Part shown: positions 6,529 to 13,313 of the stretch, one piece after another
Layout of the letters: each line of letters opens with the position of its first letter
Position numbering within the stretch: position 1 is the first letter of the stretch
Assembly: GCA_003565095.1 (NCBI GenBank)
Contig: PXDI01000390.1
Span: forward strand, 1-13,313
Source: PVC group bacterium
GTDB taxonomy: Bacteria > Verrucomicrobiota > Kiritimatiellia > UBA8416 > PXDI01
DNA: 13,313 nt
Reading direction: 5' to 3'
Program-made: the position numbers and the translations under genes
The notes under the pieces: generated by a model
Seen by the model: only the letters and a program-made list of their open reading frames with translations
Told to the model about the DNA's origin: nothing
The model's database searches: none

Positions 6529-7506
6529 TTATGCATAATTCAGCACCTGTTCAAAAATTTCGTCCACTTTCGGGTCGCTGGTCATCATGTCAGGATGTGA
6601 CAAATACCATGCTGTTGAACGTGCCACCCCGTCCCGGAAAGGAACACGGCATTGGAAATTGTCAACATGGCTCTTGATACGCGCGTTGTCGAAAACCGCG
6701 TGCGATGCCTTGTCGCCTTTTATGCCGGCGGTCAGCGCCGGACAGGCTTGGCAGATGGTCTCCACCGGCACCGGAATGATTTGTGGTGATTCAACATGCA
6801 GCGCGCGTGCAGTTTCCTTGTATATCTGGTTCCATGTCAGAACCTCATCGCTGGTTATGTGGTAAATTGTGCCGATTGCCGCCGGCAATCCGGCGAGGCC
6901 GGCGAGGCCGGTTGCAAAGTCAGTGTCGGCGGTCAGTGTCCAGAGGCTTTGGCCGTCACCGGGGACAAACACCGGTTTACCGTCCAGCAGGCGGCGTGCA
7001 GCGGTGAAGCCCGCGCTGGAGACCGGATTGGGCAGCCAGCGCTCCGAGTAGGTATGTGACGGGCGTACGATCGTCACCGGCAGAATTCCGGCACTGTGCC
7101 ATTCCTGCAGCAGTTGCTCACAGGCCGCTTTCTTCTGCGCATACTCTGAAAAAGAATTGCCCAGCGGACTGTCTTCCGTCAGCGGCAGTTGTTCATGCGG
7201 TTTTTTATAAACCGTACATGAGCTGATGAAGATATATTGGGCGGTTCTGCCGGCAAAGACCGTGCGGTCGGTCTCAAGCTGGGCGGTGTTGAAGCCGAGA
7301 AAATTGATGATAACGTCATAATTTTGTCCGGCGGAGGCATTTGCCATAGCCCGGGGGTCATTGCGGTCGCAGACAACGGCTGCGGCACCGGCGGGCAGAA
7401 TTGAGCGGCCGCGGGTCACAATGCTCAGTTGATGGCCGGCTTGAATAAAACGTTCCGCGCATGCCGCCGATATATTTCCTGTTCCGCCGATTAGTAGAAT
7501 ATGCAT
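6529..7506 (-). CDS. NAD(P)-dependent epimerase/dehydratase-like protein (atypical extended SDR, CSP41-like)
   Basis: A 325-residue Rossmann-fold protein. The N-terminal dinucleotide-binding motif is IGGTGNIS (6-13), the GxxGxxS form typical of atypical SDRs related to CSP41, followed by an arginine after beta-2 (VTRGR, 30-34) that would suit the NADP phosphate. IFISSCTVY (92-100) leads to the active-site pair Y122 and K126 (YAQKK). The substrate-side motifs VRPSHTY (147-153), VPGDGQSLWTLT (181-192) and the C-terminal FDNARIKSHV...VPFRDGVARSTAWY are also typical. The substrate is probably a nucleotide sugar or related compound, but cannot be read from sequence. There is no convincing Shine-Dalgarno before the ATG. 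The gene diverges from the xylosidase gene, which hints at a shared control region without proving a shared role. Confidence 0.87.
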   Translation of the reverse strand: MHILLIGGTGNISAACAERFIQAGHQLSIVTRGRSILPAGAAAVVCDRNDPRAMANASAGQNYDVIINFLGFNTAQLETDRTVFAGRTAQYIFISSCTVYKKPHEQLPLTEDSPLGNSFSEYAQKKAACEQLLQEWHSAGILPVTIVRPSHTYSERWLPNPVSSAGFTAARRLLDGKPVFVPGDGQSLWTLTADTDFATGLAGLAGLPAAIGTIYHITSDEVLTWNQIYKETARALHVESPQIIPVPVETICQACPALTAGIKGDKASHAVFDNARIKSHVDNFQCRVPFRDGVARSTAWYLSHPDMMTSDPKVDEIFEQVLNYA

Positions 7507-7599
7507 ATGTATAACCGGTTGTTTTGATTGAATCGCTAACTATTCAAAAATGCACCATCATCTCCCCGGAGTCAAGACTCGTTTGCGTTTTGCTAAAAC

Positions 7600-7628
7600 T
7601 TGCTTTTGGCGTTATTCGGGGCTATATT
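7600..7628 (+). promoter_or_regulatory. Candidate sigma70-type promoter of the GH52 gene
   Basis: TTGCTT (7600-7605) and TATATT (7623-7628) are separated by 17 bases and lie 45 bases before the GH52 start. The -10 hexamer matches consensus at five of six positions; the -35 is weaker. I saw no clear palindromic operator in this gap. Confidence 0.4.
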
Positions 7629-7673
7629 AAACACTTTTATTCAGAGAGTCAGGTTCTAACGAAAGGAACATAT

Positions 7674-9797
7674 ATGCAGGGCACCGGCAGCGATAGAAGT
7701 ATATTCTTTAATGCACATCATTCACCGGTAGGCGCATTTGCGTCATTCACGCTCGGTTTTCCCGGTGCAAAAGGCGGCATGGGGCTTGAACTGGGCGGTC
7801 CGGCGAATGAGGATGTCTATATCGGCTGTGAGGATGGTAAGCAGGAAGGTCTGCTGCTGGCGTTCCCGTTTTTCGGCAAGGGCAGTGAAGATGAGGCGGT
7901 GCGTTATGATGTTGAAGCGGCTGCACCGCAGGACGGGGCAACGGTGCTTAAGTCGTTTGCGCATGAATCAATTACGCGCGAATTCGCTTGCTGTCGCGAT
8001 ACATGGCAGAGCGGCGACTTGCGTTTAAGTATTATTTCCCCGGTTAAATCCATTCCTGATCCGGAAGGGGCCGGTGAGGAAGCGTTGCGTGCCGCACTGG
8101 TTCCGGCAGTGATGGCCGAGCTGACGCTGGATAACACAAGCGGCAAACGGCCGCGCAAGCTCTTTTTCGGTTATCGCGGTAGTGATCGCTATTCCGCGAT
8201 GCGGCGGATTGACGACACCACCGGCGGCCGTTTGCGCGGTATCGGGCAGGGGCGGCAGACCGCCATGGTGACGGATGACTCGTCGGCATGGAGCGGACTT
8301 GCGTTTACTCTTGATAAAGTTGTCTGTCCTGAAATACCGGAAAATCTGGTGTTCGGTCTGGCCGGCGTCGGAGCAGTGGTGGCTGAAGCGGCCCCCGGCG
8401 AGAAAAAGACTTTGCGGGTGGCTTTGTGTTTTTATCGTGACGGGATTGCCACTTCCGGCTGGGATACAACTTATTATTATACCCGCCTTTTCAGTAACAT
8501 TGAGAGCGTGGCGGAATATGCACTGACACATTTTGATGATGCCCTAAGTCAGGCCGATGCCTTTGACGCGGAACTGCGTGAGGCACAACTTTCTGATGAC
8601 CGGCATTTCATGCTGGCGCATGCCATCCGCAGCTATTACGGCAGCACCGAGCTGCTGTGCCGGGATGAACAGCCCCTGTGGGTGGTCAATGAAGGTGAAT
8701 ACCGTATGATGAATACTTTTGATCTTACGGCTGACCACCTGTTTTTTGAAATGAAGATGAATCCATGGGTGGTGCGGAATGTCATGGAGCTGTTTGTTGA
8801 GCGCTATAGTTATCAGGATAAAGTGCGCTTTCCCGGCGACGCTACCGAATATCCCGGCGGAATCAGTTTTACGCACGATATGGGGATGGCCAATGTCTTC
8901 TCACGTCCGCACTACTCGGCATACGAACTGTTCCGTCTGGACGGATGTTTTTCGCATATGACTCATGAGCAGCTCGTCAACTGGGTGTGCTGTTCCGCAA
9001 CTTATGCACTGGTCGGCGGAGATCAGGAATGGAGCCGGAAACAGGCGGATGTGTTTGCCGGGTGCCTGGAGAGTCTGTTGAATCGTGATAATCCTGATCC
9101 GGCCAAACGTGACGGAATCATGGCGCTTGACAGCAGCCGGACAATGGGCGGGGCGGAGATTACCACGTATGACAGTCTCGATGCCAGCCTCGGTCAGGCG
9201 CGCAACAACCTTTATCTGGCCGTCAAAACCTGGGCGGCATATGTCTGTCTTGAAAAGATTTTTGCTGATTTGCAGGATGAGCAGCGGGCGGCGGTTGCCG
9301 CGGAGCAGGCGCAGCGGGCGGCTGCCACCATCACCGCGCAGGCGGATACCGATGGGATGCTGCCGGCCATTTTGAACGAAGGCAATCATTCAAGAATCAT
9401 TCCGGCTATCGAGGGGCTTGTGTTTCCGTATTTATGCGGGTTGCATGACGCTGTGGCTGACAGCGGTCAATATGCGGCGCTGATCAAGACATTGCAGCGG
9501 CACCTTGAAACGGTGCTGAAGCCGGGAATCTGTCTGTTCGACAGCGGCGGATGGAAAATATCGTCCACCAGCCGTAACTCCTGGTTGAGCAAGATTTACC
9601 TGAGTCAGTTTGTGGCAGAGGCGGTCTTAGGGGGGAAGGATGCCGCGCTTTCCGACAAGGCCGACAGCGATCATGTCGCGTGGCTGCTGGATCCTGAAAA
9701 CGCTTATTTTGCCTGGAGTGACCAAATGGTGGATGGTAAAGCGCGCGGCAGTAAATATTATCCGCGCGGCGTGACGGCAATTTTATGGACGAGATGA
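7674..9797 (+). CDS. Glycoside hydrolase family 52 beta-xylosidase
   Basis: The protein is collinear over its whole length with GH52 beta-xylosidases such as Geobacillus XynB2 (705 residues; here 707). These retaining enzymes release xylose from the non-reducing ends of xylo-oligosaccharides. Conserved blocks include FFNAHHSPVGAFASFTLGFP (11-30), SMRRIDDT-type AMRRIDDT, WVVNEGEYRMMNTFDL, RFPGDATEYPGGISFTHDMG, RTMGGAEITTYDSLD and SKYYPRGVTAILW near the end. From memory XynB2 uses Glu335 as nucleophile and Asp495 as acid/base. The extra five residues at this N-terminus put the equivalents at Glu340 (NEGEY) and Asp500 (TYDSLD), both present. No signal peptide is seen, so it is probably intracellular. 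The start was chosen from AAAGGA (7662-7667), six bases before the ATG; the frame is open for 50 more codons upstream, but those lack family similarity. No xylan-related neighbour is visible. Confidence 0.96.
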   Translation: MQGTGSDRSIFFNAHHSPVGAFASFTLGFPGAKGGMGLELGGPANEDVYIGCEDGKQEGLLLAFPFFGKGSEDEAVRYDVEAAAPQDGATVLKSFAHESITREFACCRDTWQSGDLRLSIISPVKSIPDPEGAGEEALRAALVPAVMAELTLDNTSGKRPRKLFFGYRGSDRYSAMRRIDDTTGGRLRGIGQGRQTAMVTDDSSAWSGLAFTLDKVVCPEIPENLVFGLAGVGAVVAEAAPGEKKTLRVALCFYRDGIATSGWDTTYYYTRLFSNIESVAEYALTHFDDALSQADAFDAELREAQLSDDRHFMLAHAIRSYYGSTELLCRDEQPLWVVNEGEYRMMNTFDLTADHLFFEMKMNPWVVRNVMELFVERYSYQDKVRFPGDATEYPGGISFTHDMGMANVFSRPHYSAYELFRLDGCFSHMTHEQLVNWVCCSATYALVGGDQEWSRKQADVFAGCLESLLNRDNPDPAKRDGIMALDSSRTMGGAEITTYDSLDASLGQARNNLYLAVKTWAAYVCLEKIFADLQDEQRAAVAAEQAQRAAATITAQADTDGMLPAILNEGNHSRIIPAIEGLVFPYLCGLHDAVADSGQYAALIKTLQRHLETVLKPGICLFDSGGWKISSTSRNSWLSKIYLSQFVAEAVLGGKDAALSDKADSDHVAWLLDPENAYFAWSDQMVDGKARGSKYYPRGVTAILWTR

Positions 9798-9800
9798 GAT

Positions 9801-9881
9801 TTAGGGGCTAGGTATTATTAGGCGCTAGCTAGATGTTTATGCGTGACTTTTCTAGCCCCTAACGCCTAATTTCTAGCGCCT
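9801..9881. repeat. TTAG/CTAA-rich palindromic intergenic repeat, copy 2
   Basis: Two interleaved inverted repeats: AGGGGCTAG (9803-9811) with CTAGCCCCT (9852-9860), and AGGCGCTAG (9820-9828) with CTAGCGCCT (9873-9881). ATTAGGCG (9817-9824) also pairs with CGCCTAAT (9863-9870). The whole is built from variants of one 10-11 base word, TTAGGSGYTAG. It shares an exact 14-mer with the copy before the YihY gene. It fills most of the gap between the xylosidase stop and the gpmI ribosome binding site. Confidence 0.65.
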
Positions 9882-9911
9882 GAAATGGGATGCGGGATAC
9901 AGGAGTAATAT

Positions 9912-11468
9912 ATGACACGACCGGTAGCAGTAATAATCAGGGACGGGTGGGGGATTAACGAGCGGGACGAGGGTAATGCGGTTAAGGCGGCACAGACGCC
10001 TAATATTGACGCATATCTTGCCCGGTATCCATGGACAAAACTCGAGTGTGCGGGTGAGGCGGTCGGTCTGCCGGACGGTTATCAGGGCTCGAGCGAAGTC
10101 GGGCACTTGAACATGGGGGCCGGCAGGATCGTTATCCAGGAGTTGAAAAGGATTGATGACGGATTGCGGACGGGGGATATTTTTGAGACCGCCAAATGGC
10201 ATGAGCTGGTGGCAAGCTGGAAGGCTAATCGCAGCGTGTTGCATCTGCTGGGGCTTTTGCAGGACGAGGGGGTGCATGCGCATCAGGAGCATTTGTTCAA
10301 GATCATGCGCCGCGCCCGTGATGAATATCCGGAGGGTGCCATTGTTGTGCATCCGTTTCTGGACGGACGCGACACTGCGCCGCACAGTTGTCTTGAGTAT
10401 CTGGCCAAACTGCAGAAGGTTATGGATGAAACCGGCGGCTGCCGGATCGGCACTTTGATGGGGCGTTACTACGCCATGGACCGTTCTCAGAACTGGAAGC
10501 TGACCAGTCAGGCGTATGAATGCCTGGTGGCTGCGCAGGGACGGCGGGTGGATGATGTTATTGCCGCTGTTGAGCAGTCATATGCAAATGACCGCACGCC
10601 GGATGATGTGGATATGTTTGATGAATATATCCCGCCTTGTGTTGTGGGTGATTTTGCCGGGATTGCCGATGGTGATGCCGTCGTGCATACGAATTACCGT
10701 CAAGACCGCGCCATTCAACTGACGCATGCTTTTGTTGAAGATAACTACCCCGGCACACGTTCTAAACGTCCGGCGGTTTCATTTATCGGGCTGACACGTT
10801 ACTATGATGAGTTTGAGAATTACCTGATCGGTCCGATGGACAGCGGCGGCGGGATGGATGAACTGCTTGGTGAAGTCATTTCCAAGGCCGGCTTGCGTCA
10901 GTTGCGGATTGCCGAAACACAGAAATTCCGGCATGTCACCAGTTTCTTTAATGGCAAGCGTACTTCGCCGTATCCAGGGGAAAATCAGGTTGAAGTGCCG
11001 AGCCGTTTTGATGCGGCGACTTTCGGTCGTCATCCTGAAATGGATGCTGACAACGTTGCCGACAGGCTGTTGCAGGAGCTACAGGAGAATCCGTATGCGT
11101 TCATCGCGGTCAATTTCGCCAATGGTGACATGGTCGGTCACACCGGAAATCTGGATGCGGCGCGGCAGGCGATCGAGATTGTTGATACATGTGTCGGCCG
11201 GGTGGTGGAGCGCCTGCTGGAGCTGGATGCGCATATCCTGATTACCGCGGATCATGGCAATGCCGAGCAGATGGTCGACTACGAGACCGGCATGACCAAG
11301 ACCAGTCATACATTAAATCCGGTAGAATGCATATATGTTGCGAAGGATGCTGAAGGACGTCAACTCAAATCATCCGGCAAGCTGTCTGACATTGCCCCGA
11401 CGGTGCTGGCGCTGCTGGGGATGCCGGTGCCGGCGGCTATGACTGCCGACAATCTGCTGCTGGAGTAG
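9912..11468 (+). CDS. gpmI: 2,3-bisphosphoglycerate-independent phosphoglycerate mutase
   Basis: Interconverts 3- and 2-phosphoglycerate in glycolysis and gluconeogenesis, in the cytoplasm, using two Mn2+ ions and a phosphoserine intermediate. Length (518) and motifs fit the family: metal-binding Asp11 in RDGWG, catalytic Ser61 in GSSEVGHLN, DGRDTAP (151-157), the phosphate-binding arginines of NYRQDRA (261-267), Lys338 in TQKFRHVTSFFNG, GDMVGHTGN (405-413) with Asp406 and His410, TADHGN (445-450) with Asp447 and His448, and His466. All expected catalytic and metal positions appear intact. The ATG follows AGGAG (9901-9905) at normal spacing. The amidase starts three bases after the stop. Confidence 0.97.
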   Translation: MTRPVAVIIRDGWGINERDEGNAVKAAQTPNIDAYLARYPWTKLECAGEAVGLPDGYQGSSEVGHLNMGAGRIVIQELKRIDDGLRTGDIFETAKWHELVASWKANRSVLHLLGLLQDEGVHAHQEHLFKIMRRARDEYPEGAIVVHPFLDGRDTAPHSCLEYLAKLQKVMDETGGCRIGTLMGRYYAMDRSQNWKLTSQAYECLVAAQGRRVDDVIAAVEQSYANDRTPDDVDMFDEYIPPCVVGDFAGIADGDAVVHTNYRQDRAIQLTHAFVEDNYPGTRSKRPAVSFIGLTRYYDEFENYLIGPMDSGGGMDELLGEVISKAGLRQLRIAETQKFRHVTSFFNGKRTSPYPGENQVEVPSRFDAATFGRHPEMDADNVADRLLQELQENPYAFIAVNFANGDMVGHTGNLDAARQAIEIVDTCVGRVVERLLELDAHILITADHGNAEQMVDYETGMTKTSHTLNPVECIYVAKDAEGRQLKSSGKLSDIAPTVLALLGMPVPAAMTADNLLLE

Positions 11469-11471
11469 CTT

Positions 11472-12707
11472 ATGATTAGAACCGTTGCACAGATATGGCA
11501 CCGCCGCTGCGTTTTACCGGCGGCAATGGTAATGTTGCTGCCGTGTGTGGCGGTTGCCAGCCTGAATATTGTCAGTCATTACAGTCCGCGCAACCGTGAA
11601 CGTCCGGTAAGGCGCGCGACTGACTTTATTATACTGCACACGACCGAAGGTCCTAAGGCCGGTTCGCTGAACAAGCTGCATGCCAATGGTGAAGCCCACT
11701 ATATGATTGATGAACAGGGTAAGGTTTATCGTATTATTCACCGTAACCGGGTGGCGTTTCACGCCGGACGCAGTATGTGGGAAGGGCGCACTAACCTTGA
11801 CAACCGTTCAATCGGGATAGAGCTGGTGGGCTATCATCACCGTGACATCACTGCCGCCCAATACACCGCGCTGCGTGAACTGCTGGCGCAGTTGCAGCGG
11901 ATATACCGCATCCCTGATGAGCGGGTGGTGCCGCATTCAATGGTCGCTTATGGTGCGCCGAACCGCTGGCACCGGCAGTCGCATCGCGGCCGCAAGCGTT
12001 GCGGCATGCTTTTTGCCAGGGCGGATGTACGCCGCAGACTGGGGCTGGGGCGCGGGCCGGCTCGCGACCCGGATGTTGCTGCCGGGCGGCTGGTTTCCGC
12101 CGACAGTTATCTGCAGCAGGTTTTGTTCGGGGAGGGCGGTGCGCAGAATCTGGCCGCGGCTTTCTTCAGTGGCGATGAGGCGATGGTCGTTTCCGCCGGT
12201 CGTTCGGCCTGGGATATCGCCCGTGAGGCTTACAATCAGTCATCAACGACATATGTTTTCCCGGATGGTACCCGCCGGCGCGGTAATGAAATCCGCGATT
12301 GGGGGAGAATTCCACCGGGGACAAAGGTGATCCTGCCGGGGCTGGTTGAAGACAACCGTTGGGAAGGTGTCAGGGTGCTGGGCAAGGATGGCAATACTGC
12401 GCAGGAACTGGCGGGTGGTGAATATAACAGCGCTACGACGATTTACATTCTGCCCGATGGTACGGTAAAGACCGGCGCGGAGATGCGAGATGCGGACTTC
12501 AGGTCAATGCAGCAGGGGACGATGGTTCTGGCGCGTTATGAATATGCCGGTGAAGTGACACGGCGACGCAGTGCCTTTGATATCTGCAAAGCGCGCTGGA
12601 ACCATGCCGGAACGATCTACCGCTTCAATGATGGCCGGATTGTCAGCGGCAACCGGGTTGATGAGCGCAATATTCCCGCCGGAACCAAGATATTCCTGCC
12701 GCAGTAG
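11472..12707 (+). CDS. Exported N-acetylmuramoyl-L-alanine amidase (Amidase_2/PGRP fold) with three LysM-like C-terminal repeats
   Basis: A 411-residue envelope protein. Residues 1-29 look like a signal peptide (Arg-rich start, hydrophobic VLPAAMVMLLPCVAV, Ala-Ser cleavage region). Residues about 48-185 form an Amidase_2 domain, which cleaves the bond between muramic acid and L-alanine in peptidoglycan. Probable zinc ligands are His56 (ILHTTEG), His155 (VPHSM) and Cys177 (KRCG). Glu117 (IGIELVG) is the likely catalytic acid and FHAG (96-99) is also typical. After a linker come three diverged repeats of about 50 residues (about 240-289, 303-354 and 364-410), each with a DIA/ELA/DIC helix, a TxYxxxDG hairpin and a PxGTKxxLP-type end. 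The LysM-like ends suggest glycan binding. GGAG (11462-11465) inside the end of gpmI serves as ribosome binding site, so translation is probably coupled. Confidence 0.88.
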   Translation: MIRTVAQIWHRRCVLPAAMVMLLPCVAVASLNIVSHYSPRNRERPVRRATDFIILHTTEGPKAGSLNKLHANGEAHYMIDEQGKVYRIIHRNRVAFHAGRSMWEGRTNLDNRSIGIELVGYHHRDITAAQYTALRELLAQLQRIYRIPDERVVPHSMVAYGAPNRWHRQSHRGRKRCGMLFARADVRRRLGLGRGPARDPDVAAGRLVSADSYLQQVLFGEGGAQNLAAAFFSGDEAMVVSAGRSAWDIAREAYNQSSTTYVFPDGTRRRGNEIRDWGRIPPGTKVILPGLVEDNRWEGVRVLGKDGNTAQELAGGEYNSATTIYILPDGTVKTGAEMRDADFRSMQQGTMVLARYEYAGEVTRRRSAFDICKARWNHAGTIYRFNDGRIVSGNRVDERNIPAGTKIFLPQ

Positions 12708-12722
12708 GCGGGGGAGGAGTTT

Positions 12723-12771
12723 CCGAATATTAGGAACTAACGAGGCTTAGCCACGTTAGTTCCTAATTCGG
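12723..12771. repeat. Strong hairpin of TTAG/CTAA type downstream of the amidase (copy 3; possible transcript end)
   Basis: CCGAA (12723-12727) pairs with TTCGG (12767-12771), then after a two-base bulge TTAGGAACTAACG (12730-12742) pairs perfectly with CGTTAGTTCCTAA (12754-12766). GGC/GCC inside the loop can add three more pairs. It begins 16 bases after the amidase stop, so it may stabilise or end the gpmI-amidase transcript, but no T-run follows. Its words resemble those of the repeats at 1340 and 9801. Confidence 0.65.
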
Positions 12772-13022
12772 CAGAAAATACGATCACAACGCGGTCACAA
12801 AGCAAAAATCATACGACCGCAATTTGGACGGCAGTGGTACCGGCCGTCAGCAACATCTATACCCAACATACGCAATAGTCTATCTCGACATTACAACAAA
12901 TTTAACAAGAAATACATTTCATCGGCAAGCGCAATTTGTCGAAAGCAGATAGTAGCAGACAGGGGCAGCCCTTCATAATAAACATTAGGGCGTTTCTACG
13001 GCGCAGCCGCAGCTCTGCACTC
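12772..13022. other. Non-coding stretch, no gene supported
   Basis: This stretch looks more AT-rich than the rest of the window and holds only short inverted repeats: GCGGTC/GACCGC (12791-12796 and 12815-12820) and GACGGC/GCCGTC (12827-12832 and 12843-12848). Open frames here are short and lack recognisable motifs. It may be decayed upstream sequence of the transposase-like fragment that follows. Confidence 0.45.
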
Positions 13023-13232
13023 AGAGCAGTGGCCGCGTATATTCTGGTCTGATATTCTGGACTGAGCCAACGTGATGCAGCTAAGATGCTGAAAATAGGT
13101 AGCCGGGCGGCGGTATGCAACCAGCTCAAGAGCTTGCCGGATAAGCTGAAAGACAGAAGCTTGCGAATGACATTTCAGAAGGCAGATGATGAACTGAAAC
13201 TGTTGAGAAAAGACCATTGCAAGAAGACATGA
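13023..13232 (+). pseudogene. Decayed C-terminal fragment of a transposase-like helix-turn-helix protein (possibly RAYT-type)
   Basis: One frame reads as protein across an internal stop: RAVAAYILV, then TGA (13050-13052), then YSGLSQRDAAKMLKIGSRAA and VCNQLKSLPDKLKD onward to a stop at 13230-13232. The GLSQRDAAKMLKIGSRAAV part looks like a helix-turn-helix. The whole resembles the C-terminal region of REP-associated (Y1-type) transposases, though the HUH catalytic domain is absent from the window. A single CGA-to-TGA change would explain the internal stop (inference). No start codon with a ribosome binding site is apparent upstream. Alternative: a remnant of another insertion-sequence ORF. 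Confidence 0.45.
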
Positions 13233-13313
13233 AAAGTTTCAGTAAAGTTTATTATGAAGGGCTGGTACCAATCCAAGAGCCTCATGAAGGGGATGTGAGT
13301 GAGCCTTTATGGC
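13229..13313 (+). CDS. Possible start of an ORF running off the right edge
   Basis: An ATG overlaps the stop of the decayed fragment as ATGA and the frame stays open to the window end (28 codons, MKSFSKVYYEGLVPIQEP onward). Composition is protein-like, but there is no good Shine-Dalgarno and no family is recognised. It could be the next gene, part of the same mobile remnant, or chance. Confidence 0.3.
   Translation, partial: MKSFSKVYYEGLVPIQEPHEGDVSEPLW

Noticed and set aside
5768..6538. A 256-codon open frame on the plus strand opposite the 219-residue gene
   Set aside because: The opposite minus-strand gene has GGAGGAG at ideal spacing and a more protein-like composition; this frame has no clear ribosome binding site and runs across the three-hairpin element.
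6890..6907. Tandem copies of a nine-base unit, CCGGCGAGG
   Set aside because: It lies inside the SDR gene and simply encodes a Gly-Leu-Ala repeat (GLAGLAGL); too short to be of interest.
7524..7673. Fifty extra N-terminal codons on the GH52 frame
   Set aside because: They have no family similarity, cover the candidate promoter, and the ATG at 7674 has a good Shine-Dalgarno and gives the usual GH52 length.
12767..12952. A plus-strand frame of about 60 codons downstream of the amidase hairpin
   Set aside because: It has no start with a ribosome binding site and no recognisable motif; probably chance in AT-richer DNA.
12902..13217. Two minus-strand open frames near the right edge
   Set aside because: They are shadows of the plus-strand transposase-like fragment and show no motif or ribosome binding site.
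1..13313. CRISPR arrays, tRNA or rRNA genes, toxin-antitoxin or defence modules
   Set aside because: I looked for regularly spaced repeats, RNA gene signatures and typical defence motifs and saw none; the lone helicase has the layout of a housekeeping Rep/UvrD protein.

Overview
This window is an ordinary-looking stretch of bacterial chromosome of moderately high GC, densely coding, with genes on both strands and short intergenic gaps. No 16S, tRNA or lineage-specific marker is present, so the host cannot be named. The gene set (OmpR-type regulator, GspA/ExeA-like ATPase, YihY membrane protein, Rep/UvrD-type helicase, a GH52 xylosidase, a peptidoglycan amidase with an N-terminal signal peptide) together with gaps filled by palindromic repeats is compatible with a Gram-negative bacterium, possibly of the PVC group (Kiritimatiellota/Lentisphaerota-like). 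That placement is an impression, not a proof.

Layout. (1) 3-1195, plus strand: the C-terminal half of an OmpR/PhoB-type response regulator, overlapping by four bases an MshM/ExeA-like AAA ATPase. (2) 1196-1418: a gap holding a long inverted repeat and a TTAG/CTAA-rich repeat. (3) 1419-4879, plus: a YihY/BrkB-family membrane protein, then a complete SF1A (Rep/PcrA/UvrD-like) helicase. (4) 4897-7506, minus: four genes read leftwards. They are an NAD-dependent SDR, an unrecognised 219-residue protein, a NIF3/YqfO-like 102-residue protein and a small Cys-rich protein. A run of three adjacent stem-loops lies between the first two. (5) 7674-9797, plus: a GH52 beta-xylosidase with its own probable promoter, divergent from the SDR. 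(6) 9798-9911: a second TTAG/CTAA palindromic repeat. (7) 9912-12707, plus: cofactor-independent phosphoglycerate mutase, then an exported Amidase_2 protein with three LysM-like C-terminal repeats. (8) 12708-13313: a strong hairpin of the same TTAG/CTAA type, a decayed transposase-like helix-turn-helix fragment with an internal stop, and the start of a possible further ORF running off the window.

How the genes work together. The regulator and ATPase overlap and are probably cotranscribed. The helicase follows yihY closely enough to be cotranscribed. gpmI and the amidase are probably translationally coupled, although one is glycolytic and the other acts on the cell wall. The xylosidase stands alone, with no visible xylanase, transporter or sugar regulator beside it. 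I see no defence system, CRISPR array, toxin-antitoxin pair or biosynthetic cluster. The most unusual material is the intergenic palindromic repeats, the three-hairpin element, the LysM-like repeats of the amidase, and the unrecognised 219-residue protein.
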